A stretch of DNA of 16,652 nucleotides from an uncultured Eubacterium sp. (GCA_910584645.1 CAJUAU010000020.1:1-16652), one strand, 5' to 3'. Shown: positions 1 through 8,144, numbered from the stretch's first letter. Translations and numbers: made by a program. Notes: generated by a model not told the origin, from the sequence alone.

Positions 1-24
1 CAGCTAGCTTATAAATTTCTCATT

Positions 25-117
25 TTAATTTGTACTAAATCTTGACATAGGAGCATCTCTCTGCCAGTCTCTGACCCATCCTTCTACCGTTATGTCTTTT
101 TCATTTGCTACTTTCAT
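25..117 (-). CDS. Possible 30-residue peptide, divergent from the cluster
   Basis: A short ATG frame of 30 codons ending in TAA. It is preceded by a full GGAGG Shine-Dalgarno (plus-strand CCTCC at 126-130) with 8 nt spacing, and further upstream by a TATAAT hexamer (plus-strand ATTATA at 142-147). The peptide is mostly polar, begins MKVANEKDITVEGW and ends MSRFSTN, has two tryptophans (14 and 18), no cysteine, no signal peptide and no membrane segment. I do not recognise a family. It could be a real small protein, a leader peptide, or the remnant 5' end of a gene lost by deletion. It reads away from the cluster, and the gap of about 130 bp could hold divergent promoters. The start signals are good, but 30 codons is too short for coding statistics, so confidence stays low. 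Confidence 0.35.
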   Translation of the reverse strand: MKVANEKDITVEGWVRDWQRDAPMSRFSTN

Positions 118-141
118 TACTTTTTCCTCCATTTTTTTATG

Positions 142-147
142 ATTATA
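142..147 (-). promoter_or_regulatory. Possible -10 hexamer for the divergent small frame
   Basis: Read on the minus strand this is a perfect TATAAT, 11 bp before the GGAGG of the 30-codon frame. I see no convincing -35 at 17 bp. The overlapping plus-strand TATAAC at 144-149 could serve the cluster in the other direction, also without a clear -35. Confidence 0.25.
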
Positions 148-186
148 ACACTTGTCCAGTTCAATGCTGCCCACGGATTAAGTTGA

Positions 187-213
187 TATCCTTAAGTTTC
201 CATCTTAAGGATA
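187..213. promoter_or_regulatory. Perfect inverted repeat in the cluster leader
   Basis: Two 10-bp arms, TATCCTTAAG (187-196) and CTTAAGGATA (204-213), are separated by 7 nt (TTTCCAT). The repeat lies 22 bp before the AGGAGG of the first cluster gene. No T-run follows it, so it does not look like a terminator. It could be a repressor operator or an mRNA hairpin controlling the whole first transcription unit. A similar half-site, ATAAGGATA, lies at 8222-8230 just before the ribosome binding site of the second half, but without its partner arm. Confidence 0.5.
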
Positions 214-247
214 CATCCTTGACCCCAGCATACACAGGAGGAATGTA

Positions 248-1264
248 ATGATCCAGATCAGACAGGCAGTATATGAAGATATTCCAAAAATCATGAAGTT
301 TATCGATGAGCATTGGAAAAAGGGACATATTATGGGAAATGACCGTACCATGTTTGAATTTCAGCATGTAAGAGACAGAGAAGTGTTTTACATCATAGCT
401 GAAGATGATGTAGATGGCAGGATCTATGGTTCCATGGGATACATTCCGATGGCAGAACAGGAACATCCCTGTATGTCCACCGTTATGATCCAGTCCCTGG
501 ATAACCCCGGGAAACGAATGCTGGGGGAGGAAATGGCACGATATTTTGAGCGAAATATGCAGTGCCGTAATATCATATCCGTCGGTGTAGAGAAACGATA
601 TGCTAAAGTAATTGACGCACTAGGAACAAATCTGATCGGAAAACTTCACCACTATTACCGACTGGGAATAAAGCGTGATTTTCGGATCGCAAAGATCTAC
701 CATTATGACCAGCTTCCTATTACCCGTCACAAGAGCAGACTGATCCCACTAAAGAGTTTTACGGAATTCACAGATCTTGTAAATCTGAATGAGATCAAAA
801 AGGATTATCCAGAAAGAAGTCCTGCTTATATAGAACACCGGTATTATCAACACCCTTATTATACTTATAAAATATGGGGTATACAAGGGAGTCATGGTAT
901 AAAGAGTGCTTTTGCCGCCAGGGAAGAAGTGGTTGGGACGTCAAAGGTTCTGCGCATCGTCGATTTTTTTGGAAAAGATACTGAATTAGCCTGTATCGGA
1001 AGTGAAATAGACCGAATTCTCCTGGATGAGAATTATGAATACATAGATTTTTATTGTTATGGCATTGACCACAACATTATGGATCAGGCAGGCTTTTTGC
1101 TGAAAGGTCCGGATGACCCGAACATCATACCAAATTATTTTGATCCTTTTGAACAAAAAAATGTGGACATATACTTTTACTCATGGCGAAAGGAACAAGT
1201 ACATGTTTACCGGGGATTTGGTGACCAGGACCGCCCTAACCATCCAGGAAATAAAAGGTCGTAA
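248..1264 (+). CDS. GNAT-like acyltransferase with a C-terminal DQDRP motif (copy 1)
   Basis: A 338-residue cytoplasmic protein with a GNAT-like beginning (IRQAVYEDIPKIMKFIDEHW) and a KRMLGEE segment near residues 89-95 where GNAT enzymes bind the acyl-CoA or acyl-carrier pyrophosphate arm. The second half is also folded and ends in a strongly conserved block: IIPNYF, PFEQKNVDIYF, then GDQDRPN. A paralogue (8985-9977) shares the whole layout. The likely role is transfer of an acyl group from ACP or CoA to an amino or hydroxyl acceptor such as a nucleotide sugar; this is inferred from fold and context. The start is fixed by AGGAGG at 236-241 with 6 nt spacing. It is the first gene of the cluster, 28 bp before an ACP. 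An exact substrate cannot be given, and a tandem GNAT or non-catalytic adaptor is also possible. Confidence 0.65.
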   Translation: MIQIRQAVYEDIPKIMKFIDEHWKKGHIMGNDRTMFEFQHVRDREVFYIIAEDDVDGRIYGSMGYIPMAEQEHPCMSTVMIQSLDNPGKRMLGEEMARYFERNMQCRNIISVGVEKRYAKVIDALGTNLIGKLHHYYRLGIKRDFRIAKIYHYDQLPITRHKSRLIPLKSFTEFTDLVNLNEIKKDYPERSPAYIEHRYYQHPYYTYKIWGIQGSHGIKSAFAAREEVVGTSKVLRIVDFFGKDTELACIGSEIDRILLDENYEYIDFYCYGIDHNIMDQAGFLLKGPDDPNIIPNYFDPFEQKNVDIYFYSWRKEQVHVYRGFGDQDRPNHPGNKRS

Positions 1265-1292
1265 ATAATAAAAAAAGAGAGGTAAATGTATA

Positions 1293-1511
1293 ATGAGTTT
1301 AAAAGAAAAAATTACTATGTTAGAAGAATTGATGGATCTGGACGAGGGCACTTTAAATGCCTCCTCTGTTCTGGAAGAATATGAAGAATGGGATTCTTTA
1401 AGTAAATTATCTTTAATGGCTGCTGCAAAAAAAGAATTTGGAAAAAAACTTTCCGTAAATGAGATGAATATGTTTAAAACGGTTCAGGATGTTTGTGATT
1501 ACTTATCGTAA
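1293..1511 (+). CDS. Acyl carrier protein (copy 1)
   Basis: A 72-residue acidic helical protein with the carrier motif EEWDSL; Ser35 is the expected 4'-phosphopantetheine attachment site. It ends FKTVQDVCDYLS, a typical carrier helix IV. It is closely similar to the third ACP of the cluster (10001-10216, ending FKTVQDICDYLK) and more distant from the second (3996-4226). It would hold acyl intermediates for the adjacent KASIII, SDR and GNAT-like enzymes. The ribosome binding site is AGAGG about 10 nt upstream. No phosphopantetheinyl transferase is in the window, so activation must rely on a transferase elsewhere. Confidence 0.88.
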   Translation: MSLKEKITMLEELMDLDEGTLNASSVLEEYEEWDSLSKLSLMAAAKKEFGKKLSVNEMNMFKTVQDVCDYLS

Positions 1512-1525
1512 GGCTGGTGTAAAAA

Positions 1526-3223
1526 ATGATTGGTGAATTTTCCAATGTTCAGATCCAGGGTATGGCATCTGCTGTACCAGAATATCTGGAAAAAAATACA
1601 AATTATATTAGTGTTCTTGGCCCCAGAAGAACAAAAAAACAAATCCATCTTACTGGTGTTTCAAAACGTCATATTTCGGGACCACAGCAGAGAACTTCTG
1701 ATCTGTGCTATGCTGCTGCCCTGCCACTGATGGAAAAACTGGGATGGAAAAACAGCGAGATCAAAATATTGATCTATGTTTCACAAAATCCTAATTACAA
1801 ATTGCCATCAACAGCCTTTTTCCTTCATGACCGGTTAGGGCTTCCAAAAGACTGCGTTTGTTTTGATATCAATCTGGGCTGTTCCAGCTTTAATGTCGGG
1901 GTTCATGTGGTTTCGGCATTGCTTCAGTCCTGCGGCATTTCCGACAAAGCACTGTTGTTGATCGGAGATACGGCAGGCAAAGTGCTTTCACCAGAAAGAA
2001 CAATAACGCCTGAAATGATCGCAAACCGAATGATCTTTGGAGCTGCCGGAGCTGCCATCGCACTGGAAAAAGTAGAAAAAAACAATCTGAAATTCATGAC
2101 CAGATCCGATGGCACTGGATTTGAGGCAATTATCCATCACTTTGATAAAGAAACAACGATGAACGGGGCAGCTGTTTTTGAATTTGCTATCAATGACGTC
2201 TCCGATGATGTCAAGGTATTCAAAGATCACTTTGGAATAGAAGAAGGGGAAATTGATTACTACGTTTTTCACCAGGCCCAGAAACTGATCCTGGATAATA
2301 TTTCCGCTACTTGTGATCTTCCAGAGGGAAAAGAGCTGCGCTCGCTAGAGGAATACGGAAATACATCCGGCACCTCTGTACCCTTGACTGTTTGTGCCAA
2401 CCGGGATAAATTTACCGGCATGGAGCGTGTTAAATTATTTCTCTGTGGTTTTGGTGTAGGGCTGTCATGGGGAACGATATTTACAGAGATTCCCACAGAA
2501 AATATTCTCCCAGTGATCGAAACCAATGAACACTATGATGACGACAAGGTTCCTGCCGGTCCATTGTCCGGTCATAACATCCTGATTGTTGGAGCTGACC
2601 AGCCATTAGGCGAACATATCAGCCGTTATCTCAGCGATAAGTGTGCAAATGTTATTCTGGCAGGTTCGGAAAAGCAGAAGCTGTGCCAGATCCAGGATGA
2701 TCTGTTCCTTAAATCCCACGTTGCAGCAGGCAGTCCAACCGACAATTCCATCTTTGATGCCATAGAGAGGTTTTATACAGAAAACAGGATTCAACTGCAT
2801 GGTATTGTTTTCGCGGATAGAGATATGAAACAAGACATCATTTATAAAGTAAGTCTTATGCTGCAGACAAAGGGCTGCCTGCACAAACAGGCAAGTATTG
2901 TACTCTCCTCTAATATAGAAAAGCTGTATAAACAGGATAAATCAACGTATTATGCCCAAAAGGCTGAACTTGAAGAGTTATTATTGCAGATCCAGTCAGA
3001 CATTGGCTCTGAGGATGTCCGTGTAAATGCGGTATTACATGATGATACGAGACTGGATCTGACACAGATCACAGGAAATAAACAGTATTGGATTGAAAAA
3101 TATCTGAAAGAAAATCGTCCATTGGAGATGAAAAGACCTCTTTTTCTTGGTAAGGCAATGCTTTATCTTCTATCGGATGACTCCCAGTTCACAACTGGTA
3201 CTATAGTTTCCATAAACAAATAA
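1526..3223 (+). CDS. KASIII-like condensing enzyme fused to a degenerate SDR domain (copy 1)
   Basis: A 565-residue two-domain protein. Residues 1-335 are a 3-oxoacyl-ACP synthase III (FabH-type) thiolase fold with a complete triad: Cys119 in NLGCSSF, His249 in VFHQAQ, Asn279 in EYGNTSG. Residues about 349-565 have the layout of a short-chain dehydrogenase, but the nucleotide-binding TGxxxGIG is changed to VGADQPLG and the NAG-type motif to FADR. A Tyr475-xxx-Lys479 pair and Ser461/Ser462 remain, and the end (DDSQFTTGTIVSINK) matches the SDR tail SDKAKFITGANIPISGG. The KASIII part should condense a starter acyl group with an extender on ACP. The SDR part has probably lost NAD(P)H binding and may be structural or a docking domain. 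The fusion joint falls where the stand-alone KASIII proteins end. It lies 14 bp after ACP and 18 bp before an intact SDR. Confidence 0.85.
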   Translation: MIGEFSNVQIQGMASAVPEYLEKNTNYISVLGPRRTKKQIHLTGVSKRHISGPQQRTSDLCYAAALPLMEKLGWKNSEIKILIYVSQNPNYKLPSTAFFLHDRLGLPKDCVCFDINLGCSSFNVGVHVVSALLQSCGISDKALLLIGDTAGKVLSPERTITPEMIANRMIFGAAGAAIALEKVEKNNLKFMTRSDGTGFEAIIHHFDKETTMNGAAVFEFAINDVSDDVKVFKDHFGIEEGEIDYYVFHQAQKLILDNISATCDLPEGKELRSLEEYGNTSGTSVPLTVCANRDKFTGMERVKLFLCGFGVGLSWGTIFTEIPTENILPVIETNEHYDDDKVPAGPLSGHNILIVGADQPLGEHISRYLSDKCANVILAGSEKQKLCQIQDDLFLKSHVAAGSPTDNSIFDAIERFYTENRIQLHGIVFADRDMKQDIIYKVSLMLQTKGCLHKQASIVLSSNIEKLYKQDKSTYYAQKAELEELLLQIQSDIGSEDVRVNAVLHDDTRLDLTQITGNKQYWIEKYLKENRPLEMKRPLFLGKAMLYLLSDDSQFTTGTIVSINK

Positions 3224-3241
3224 GAAAAACAGAGGTGGAAC

Positions 3242-3955
3242 ATGGCAAAAAAAATTCTTATTACCGGAGCCTCCTCAGGAATCGGGGAGCAGACAGCACG
3301 ATATTTGTCAGAACAGGGTTATGAGACTATCCTGGCAGCACGGAACAAAGAAAAGTTATACCGCATGGCAGATGAACTATCTTCACCAGCAAATGTATTT
3401 CCTATAGATCTGACCCAACTGAAAAAGATTGAAGACATTTTTTTGTTCTGCCAGGAGAAGAATATCGTCTTAGACGGTCTGGTTCACTGTGCCGGTCTTG
3501 CCAGACATAATTCTGTTAAGATGAATGATATCAAAGATATGCAGGCCACATTCCGGCTCAACTACGAGGCATTTGTGGAGTTGGTAAAATACTTTTCTGA
3601 ACGCAGGTATTCCGCAAAGGGATCCAGTATTGTAGTAATATCATCTTTAGCCTCTGTCACCTGCAGGGCAACAGCATTAAACTATTCTTCCTCCAAAGCT
3701 GCGGTAAATGCTGCAGTAAAGGTCATGGCAAAAGAGCTGGGAAGAAGATCCATACGTGTAAATTCAATCCTGCCAGGTTATGTGATAACTCCCATGACAG
3801 CTGGTGACCGTTTAACTAACGATGTAAAAAACACCCAGCCTTTCGGATTTATAGGACCAGAATATATTGCATACATGATTGAATTTTTATTATCTGATAA
3901 AGCAAAATTCATTACCGGAGCAAATATACCGATCAGTGGCGGAATGAGTTGTTAA
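3242..3955 (+). CDS. Short-chain dehydrogenase/reductase, FabG-like (SDR 1)
   Basis: A 237-residue classical SDR. Visible are the cofactor motif TGASSGIG (8-15), HCAG at 82-85 in place of NNAG, Asn107, Ser135, Tyr148 and Lys152 (YSSSK), and the C-terminal FITGANIPISGG. All catalytic residues are present. The expected role is NAD(P)H-dependent reduction of a 3-oxoacyl-ACP to 3-hydroxyacyl-ACP, although SDRs in glycan clusters can also reduce sugars. AGAGGTGG gives a clear ribosome binding site. It follows the KASIII fusion whose C-terminal domain has the same fold, suggesting that duplication of an SDR like this gave rise to the fused, decayed copy. Confidence 0.88.
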   Translation: MAKKILITGASSGIGEQTARYLSEQGYETILAARNKEKLYRMADELSSPANVFPIDLTQLKKIEDIFLFCQEKNIVLDGLVHCAGLARHNSVKMNDIKDMQATFRLNYEAFVELVKYFSERRYSAKGSSIVVISSLASVTCRATALNYSSSKAAVNAAVKVMAKELGRRSIRVNSILPGYVITPMTAGDRLTNDVKNTQPFGFIGPEYIAYMIEFLLSDKAKFITGANIPISGGMSC

Positions 3956-3995
3956 ATACAGATGGAATAAAAAATATATGGAAAGCAGGGAAGTC

Positions 3996-4226
3996 ATGAC
4001 AGAAAAAATTGATCAGATCTTCAGGGAGGCACTGGACATCCCGGAATCTGAAACCATATCCGATGATTTATGTATGGAGGATCTTCCAGCATGGGACTCT
4101 CTGGCACAGATGACCATTATCATCCAGTTAAAAAAAGAGTTTCATATTAGTTTTTTATACGATGAAATCTTATCTATGAATACATTGGGAAAGATCAAAG
4201 AAGTATCACAAAAAAAACTGAGATAA
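3996..4226 (+). CDS. Acyl carrier protein next to the ligase (copy 2)
   Basis: A 76-residue carrier protein with PAWDSL; Ser35 is the expected phosphopantetheine site. It is clearly divergent from the other two ACPs of the cluster. An in-frame ATG lies upstream at 3978, but the AGGGAAG just before 3996 favours the later start; the earlier one would add six residues. It sits directly before the acyl-AMP ligase, a common arrangement in which the ligase loads this carrier with a chosen carboxylic or amino acid. Between its stop and the ligase ribosome binding site is a small 6-bp stem (TAAAGC/GCTTTA) with a 4-nt loop, which may be chance. Confidence 0.85.
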   Translation: MTEKIDQIFREALDIPESETISDDLCMEDLPAWDSLAQMTIIIQLKKEFHISFLYDEILSMNTLGKIKEVSQKKLR

Positions 4227-4255
4227 AGCGCAGGCTTTAAAAAGGAGAGATAATT

Positions 4256-5656
4256 TTGGCTTTTTTTGAACTTCATGATAAATTTATAAATAATACTGCC
4301 CTGGTCGATGACCTTGACCGGCACTATACTTATGGACAAATGTATGCTTTGGGCGGCCAGATACTAAAGGGTGCTAAATCAAGAAGTGTACTATTGCTTT
4401 TGTGCGATAACTCCATCGAATCCATCAGTACCTACCTGGCGGCTCTGCGAAAAGGTATCATCCCCCTCATGGTCAGCTCTTCAACAAGGGAGAACCTGCT
4501 TTTTACTATTTATGAAAAATATAAGCCAGCCTATATCTTTATGCGTAAAAAGATCCAGAAATCCTTTACATCATGCCATTGTATCCGGGAAGTTTCCGGC
4601 CATATGCTTTTCGAGGCCGACTCTGTGGAAAATTATCCGGTCAACGGGGATCTGGCTCTTTTGCTGACAACCTCTGGCAGTACCGGCAGTCCAAAGCTGG
4701 TTCGCCAGTCTTACAAAAACATACAGAGCAACGCCAGCTCCATCGCCAGATATTTGGAAATTCAGGAAAGGGATATAGCGGTCACTACTCTTCCACTCAA
4801 CTATACATATGGCTTATCCATCATAAACAGCCACATGGAAAAAGGTGCTGCCATCGCAGTGACAAATAAGACTTTCTTTGAGAAAAGTTTCTGGGAGTTA
4901 TGCAACCGATACAAAGTCACTAACTTTGGCGGTGTTCCCTACTCTTATGACATTTTGCAGACCATCGGTTTTGAACAGATGCAGGTCCCCTCCCTGCGGT
5001 ATATCACCCAGGCCGGCGGCAAACTGCATGAACAGAAAGTAAAACATATGGTTTCAGTCTGCGAGACGAAGGGGATCAAATTTATTATTATGTACGGTCA
5101 GACAGAAGCAACCGCCCGGATGTCTTACCTGCCATGGGAAAAAGCCAGGGAAAAAAGCGCAAGCATCGGAATTGCAATACCAGATGGAAGATTCGTATTG
5201 GAAGATGATCTTGGAAACGAGATAACAAAGACCGGTCAGACTGGGGAATTGGTTTATTATGGCCCCAATGTTACTCTAGGTTATGCAGAGAATTATGAGG
5301 ATCTTTGCAAGGGAGATGAATTTAACGGTATCCTTCATACCGGAGATCTCGCCAGACGCGATGCCGAAGGGTTCTATTATATCGTCGGCAGGACCAAACG
5401 CTTCATTAAATTGTTTGGCAACCGGGTAAGCCTGGATGAAGCAGAACAATTACTGGCAAAAAATCATTACACCTGTGTCTGCGGAGGAAAGGATGACTGT
5501 CTTACAATCTACACCGTTGAACAGGGAAAAAATGAAGAGATCATTAATTATATCAGCGGAGTGATGGGGTTTCACAAAAATGCTTTTGCCGTGAAATACA
5601 TCCGCGAAATTCCCAGAACCCAGTCTGGAAAGGTGGACTACTCTTCTCTTCTATAA
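4256..5656 (+). CDS. Acyl/aminoacyl-AMP ligase (ANL superfamily)
   Basis: A 466-residue adenylate-forming enzyme that would activate a carboxylic acid with ATP and pass it to a carrier thiol. Core motifs are seen in order: TTSGSTGSPK (138-147, P-loop), YGQTE (280-284), HTGD (361-364), GRTKRFIKLFGNRVS (378-392), and PRTQSGK with the expected catalytic Lys459. It is shorter than typical 500-550-residue members, with compact N- and C-terminal regions, like some ligases that act on discrete ACPs. The start is TTG at 4256, 7 nt after AAAGGAGAG; no in-frame ATG fits. It has no counterpart in the second half of the cluster. The substrate acid cannot be read from the sequence by eye. Confidence 0.85.
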   Translation: MAFFELHDKFINNTALVDDLDRHYTYGQMYALGGQILKGAKSRSVLLLLCDNSIESISTYLAALRKGIIPLMVSSSTRENLLFTIYEKYKPAYIFMRKKIQKSFTSCHCIREVSGHMLFEADSVENYPVNGDLALLLTTSGSTGSPKLVRQSYKNIQSNASSIARYLEIQERDIAVTTLPLNYTYGLSIINSHMEKGAAIAVTNKTFFEKSFWELCNRYKVTNFGGVPYSYDILQTIGFEQMQVPSLRYITQAGGKLHEQKVKHMVSVCETKGIKFIIMYGQTEATARMSYLPWEKAREKSASIGIAIPDGRFVLEDDLGNEITKTGQTGELVYYGPNVTLGYAENYEDLCKGDEFNGILHTGDLARRDAEGFYYIVGRTKRFIKLFGNRVSLDEAEQLLAKNHYTCVCGGKDDCLTIYTVEQGKNEEIINYISGVMGFHKNAFAVKYIREIPRTQSGKVDYSSLL

Positions 5657-5670
5657 TTTTGGAGGTTATT

Positions 5671-6666
5671 ATGTTTGGTGAATATTCCAATATTGCAGTC
5701 CGTGGAATCGTATCCGTAGTCCCTCCGACAAAGGTCGAAAATTTAGACTGCGTGAGTGATGAACTAAGTCTCAAAAAGATTAATAAACAGATCAGACTCA
5801 CAGGGATCGAGCGAAGAAGGATCCTTACTGGTGAACAGACGGCCTCGGATCTGGCTGTGAAAGCAGCAGAAAAACTGTTAAATGAACTAAAATGGGAAAA
5901 AGACTCGATTCGGGTCCTGGTCTATGTAACCCAGGCAGCGGATGTAGAAATCCCATCCACCGCCTTATTGATCCAGAAACGGCTGGGGATCAGTATCGAC
6001 TGTCTGGCTTTCGATGTGAATTTAGGTTGCTCCGGCTACACCGCCGGGCTGCAGATTGTGGCAGGACTGCTTCATCAGGCAGGCGGCCGCGCTTTATTGC
6101 TTGCTGCTGACGGAAGAAGTGACAGTCTGCGGGAAAATGCCGCTGATTATCTTTTATTTGGAAATGCTGGCACAGCCACGGCCCTTGAAACGTCAGAAAA
6201 TCATCTGCTTCAATACCGGCATCAGTCCGATGGGAGCAGATGGAAAACGATATACCGTAAAAATGGTTGCGCTACGATTATGGACGGCAACGCCGTCTTT
6301 GCCTTTGCCATCAATGATGTGGCTGACAGCGTAAGACAGACCTTAGAGCATTTTTCCCTGACCACTGGCGATATAGACTACTTCGTATTTCATCAGGGGC
6401 AGAAAATGATCATTGATAATCTGGCAGAGATCTGCGGCATCCCCTTGGATAAAATGCTATATTCCTTAAAAGATTACGGAAATACCTCCTGTGCCTCGAT
6501 TCCATTATCTATATGCAATGAGGTCCGGAAACTAAAACAACAGCAGGAAGTCCGTATGTATCTGTGTGGTTTTGGCGTCGGTCTTTCCTGGGGAAGCATC
6601 CTTTTAACGATAAGTACCGATATGATTTTTCCTGTAGAGGAAAGTGATACCCACTACATTGACTGA
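5671..6666 (+). CDS. Stand-alone KASIII-like 3-oxoacyl-ACP synthase (copy 2)
   Basis: A 331-residue FabH-type enzyme, the usual family length. The triad is complete: Cys120 (NLGCSGY), His241 (VFHQGQ), Asn271 (DYGNTSC). FGVGLSWGS near 301-309 is the C-terminal glycine-rich signature. It would catalyse decarboxylative condensation between an acyl starter, perhaps the acid loaded on the neighbouring ACP, and malonyl-ACP. The start is ATG 5671, 5 nt after GGAGG (5661-5665); the upstream in-frame TTG at 5659 overlaps this site and is unlikely. It follows the ligase by 14 bp. It is more like the other stand-alone KASIII (10238-11236) than like the two fused copies. Confidence 0.88.
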   Translation: MFGEYSNIAVRGIVSVVPPTKVENLDCVSDELSLKKINKQIRLTGIERRRILTGEQTASDLAVKAAEKLLNELKWEKDSIRVLVYVTQAADVEIPSTALLIQKRLGISIDCLAFDVNLGCSGYTAGLQIVAGLLHQAGGRALLLAADGRSDSLRENAADYLLFGNAGTATALETSENHLLQYRHQSDGSRWKTIYRKNGCATIMDGNAVFAFAINDVADSVRQTLEHFSLTTGDIDYFVFHQGQKMIIDNLAEICGIPLDKMLYSLKDYGNTSCASIPLSICNEVRKLKQQQEVRMYLCGFGVGLSWGSILLTISTDMIFPVEESDTHYID

Positions 6667-6684
6667 TAATTTGCTGGAGGGAAT

Positions 6685-8130
6685 ATGATGAATTATGACC
6701 AATTATGCAGGAAGATCTGTGAAATAGAAGATAAGTATGATCTATTTCACCTCACTTATAATCATGTTGCATACTGGAAGTATGCCAGATACTATGTATA
6801 TCGGGTCTTACTTCATAAATTCTTTGGAATTCATACACCCTGGCTGGAAAACAAGAGTGAAAATGACTTTATAATGCAGCCTCATTTTACTCAGAAATTT
6901 ACTGACCCTGTCTTCCTTAATGAAGACAGCCCTATATCCAGAGATATTCTAATGTTTACCTTTAACAGGAGATCCAGGCAGGGGGAGGTCTATGTCTCTT
7001 CTGTCACTGACGAAATTTCGTTGAACCTGGAATTATCAAACTGTATTGTGGAAGTCCCCTATAACGGCGGATATTATCAGCCAGTTCCCATCAAAAACAT
7101 CAAATATTTTGATCCTTGGGAGGGCATCGGCCTGGACAATGGTCAGAAATCATATACCCCTATCAGCAGGGGAACTCTGCGCAGACAGCTTTTGCAGATC
7201 TTTGAAAAAGAGCTCGAAATATCCTTTACCCCGGAAGAAAAGGGTATCCTCACCACAAACATCAATTATTTTATCCTGTACCGCCAGGATCTTATGGCAA
7301 ATTATCATAAAGTGATCCAGAAGGCAAACCCCAAACTGGTGATTCTGACAACCTCCTATATTGGCGAATGGATTGTATTGATCGAACTTTTAAAAGAGTT
7401 AAAGATTCCCAGTATAGAAATATTACACGGATATGTGGATGACAATTACCTGCCCTATAATTATAAAAAACAGGGGATGAACGACGCTCAGCCAGACTAC
7501 ATTTTTGTCTACAGCCAGCTGCAGAAAGATCAAGTAAATTGGGGTATCCCAAAAGACCACATCCGGGTAGTGGGCTATCCAGAAGGGGAAAAAAGATCCC
7601 GTGAACTACTGGCCCACCCTCTGAAACGAAGTAAAAAAAGAATTACCTTTATCTCAAATATGGCACAGGTAATGGAAAAATATCTGAATGCCCTGGCGGA
7701 AAACATCAATCTTTCAGAATACGAGGTTCTTTTCAAACTTCATCCCAATGAGTATACCTGCTGGAAGGAAATCTATAAAAATCTGTCACAGCATGTCCAG
7801 GTGATCGATCACAACGAAAATGACATACACTATTATCTCGCAAATTCTGATATCGTAGTCGGCATAAATTCTACTGCATTGTTTGAAGCGACCTTTTATC
7901 CTGTGGATATCTATATCCTGCAGGAGGATAGTTACCAGAATATGAATCTTCTGCTCAAATCAGGCGCCGCCACCCTGGTAAGTGACAGCCCTGGGCTGCT
8001 CTCAAGCATTTATGAAAACAGTGCAGGAAAATCATCAAACAATGACATCATTTTCAGGAAAAACTCCATCAATAATGTAAACTCAGAAATTGAAAGGATT
8101 TTAGGGGAGGTCTCCTTTCCCTCAATTTAA
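6685..8130 (+). CDS. GT-B-like glycosyl- or glycerophosphotransferase for surface polysaccharide
   Basis: A 481-residue cytoplasmic protein. The N-terminal half (to about 210) is not recognised. The C-terminal half looks like the GT-B fold of CDP-glycerol glycerophosphotransferase and capsule-type enzymes: HGY (248-250), PDYIFVYSQLQKD (270-282), VVGYPEG (295-301), a KLHPNE motif (351-356), and GINSTALFEA (393-402) in the expected donor-binding position. It probably transfers a sugar or polyol phosphate to a surface polymer or glycolipid; the donor is unknown. GGAGG (6676-6680) is 4 nt before ATG 6685 and 7 nt before ATG 6688, so the second ATG may be used. It is the last gene of the first half and the best hint that the acyl product ends up on a glycan. 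Confidence 0.6.
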   Translation: MMNYDQLCRKICEIEDKYDLFHLTYNHVAYWKYARYYVYRVLLHKFFGIHTPWLENKSENDFIMQPHFTQKFTDPVFLNEDSPISRDILMFTFNRRSRQGEVYVSSVTDEISLNLELSNCIVEVPYNGGYYQPVPIKNIKYFDPWEGIGLDNGQKSYTPISRGTLRRQLLQIFEKELEISFTPEEKGILTTNINYFILYRQDLMANYHKVIQKANPKLVILTTSYIGEWIVLIELLKELKIPSIEILHGYVDDNYLPYNYKKQGMNDAQPDYIFVYSQLQKDQVNWGIPKDHIRVVGYPEGEKRSRELLAHPLKRSKKRITFISNMAQVMEKYLNALAENINLSEYEVLFKLHPNEYTCWKEIYKNLSQHVQVIDHNENDIHYYLANSDIVVGINSTALFEATFYPVDIYILQEDSYQNMNLLLKSGAATLVSDSPGLLSSIYENSAGKSSNNDIIFRKNSINNVNSEIERILGEVSFPSI

Positions 8131-8144
8131 TCCAGCATGACCGG

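Noticed and set aside
161..466. 101-codon minus-strand frame across the cluster leader and the first gene
   Set aside because: Mostly antisense to the GNAT-like gene, Phe/His/Ser-rich and without a ribosome binding site; the 30-codon frame at 25-117 has far better start signals.
4224..4239. Small 6-bp stem TAAAGC/GCTTTA between ACP 2 and the ligase
   Set aside because: Too short and lacking a T-run for a terminator; a stem of this size is expected by chance in AT-rich spacers.
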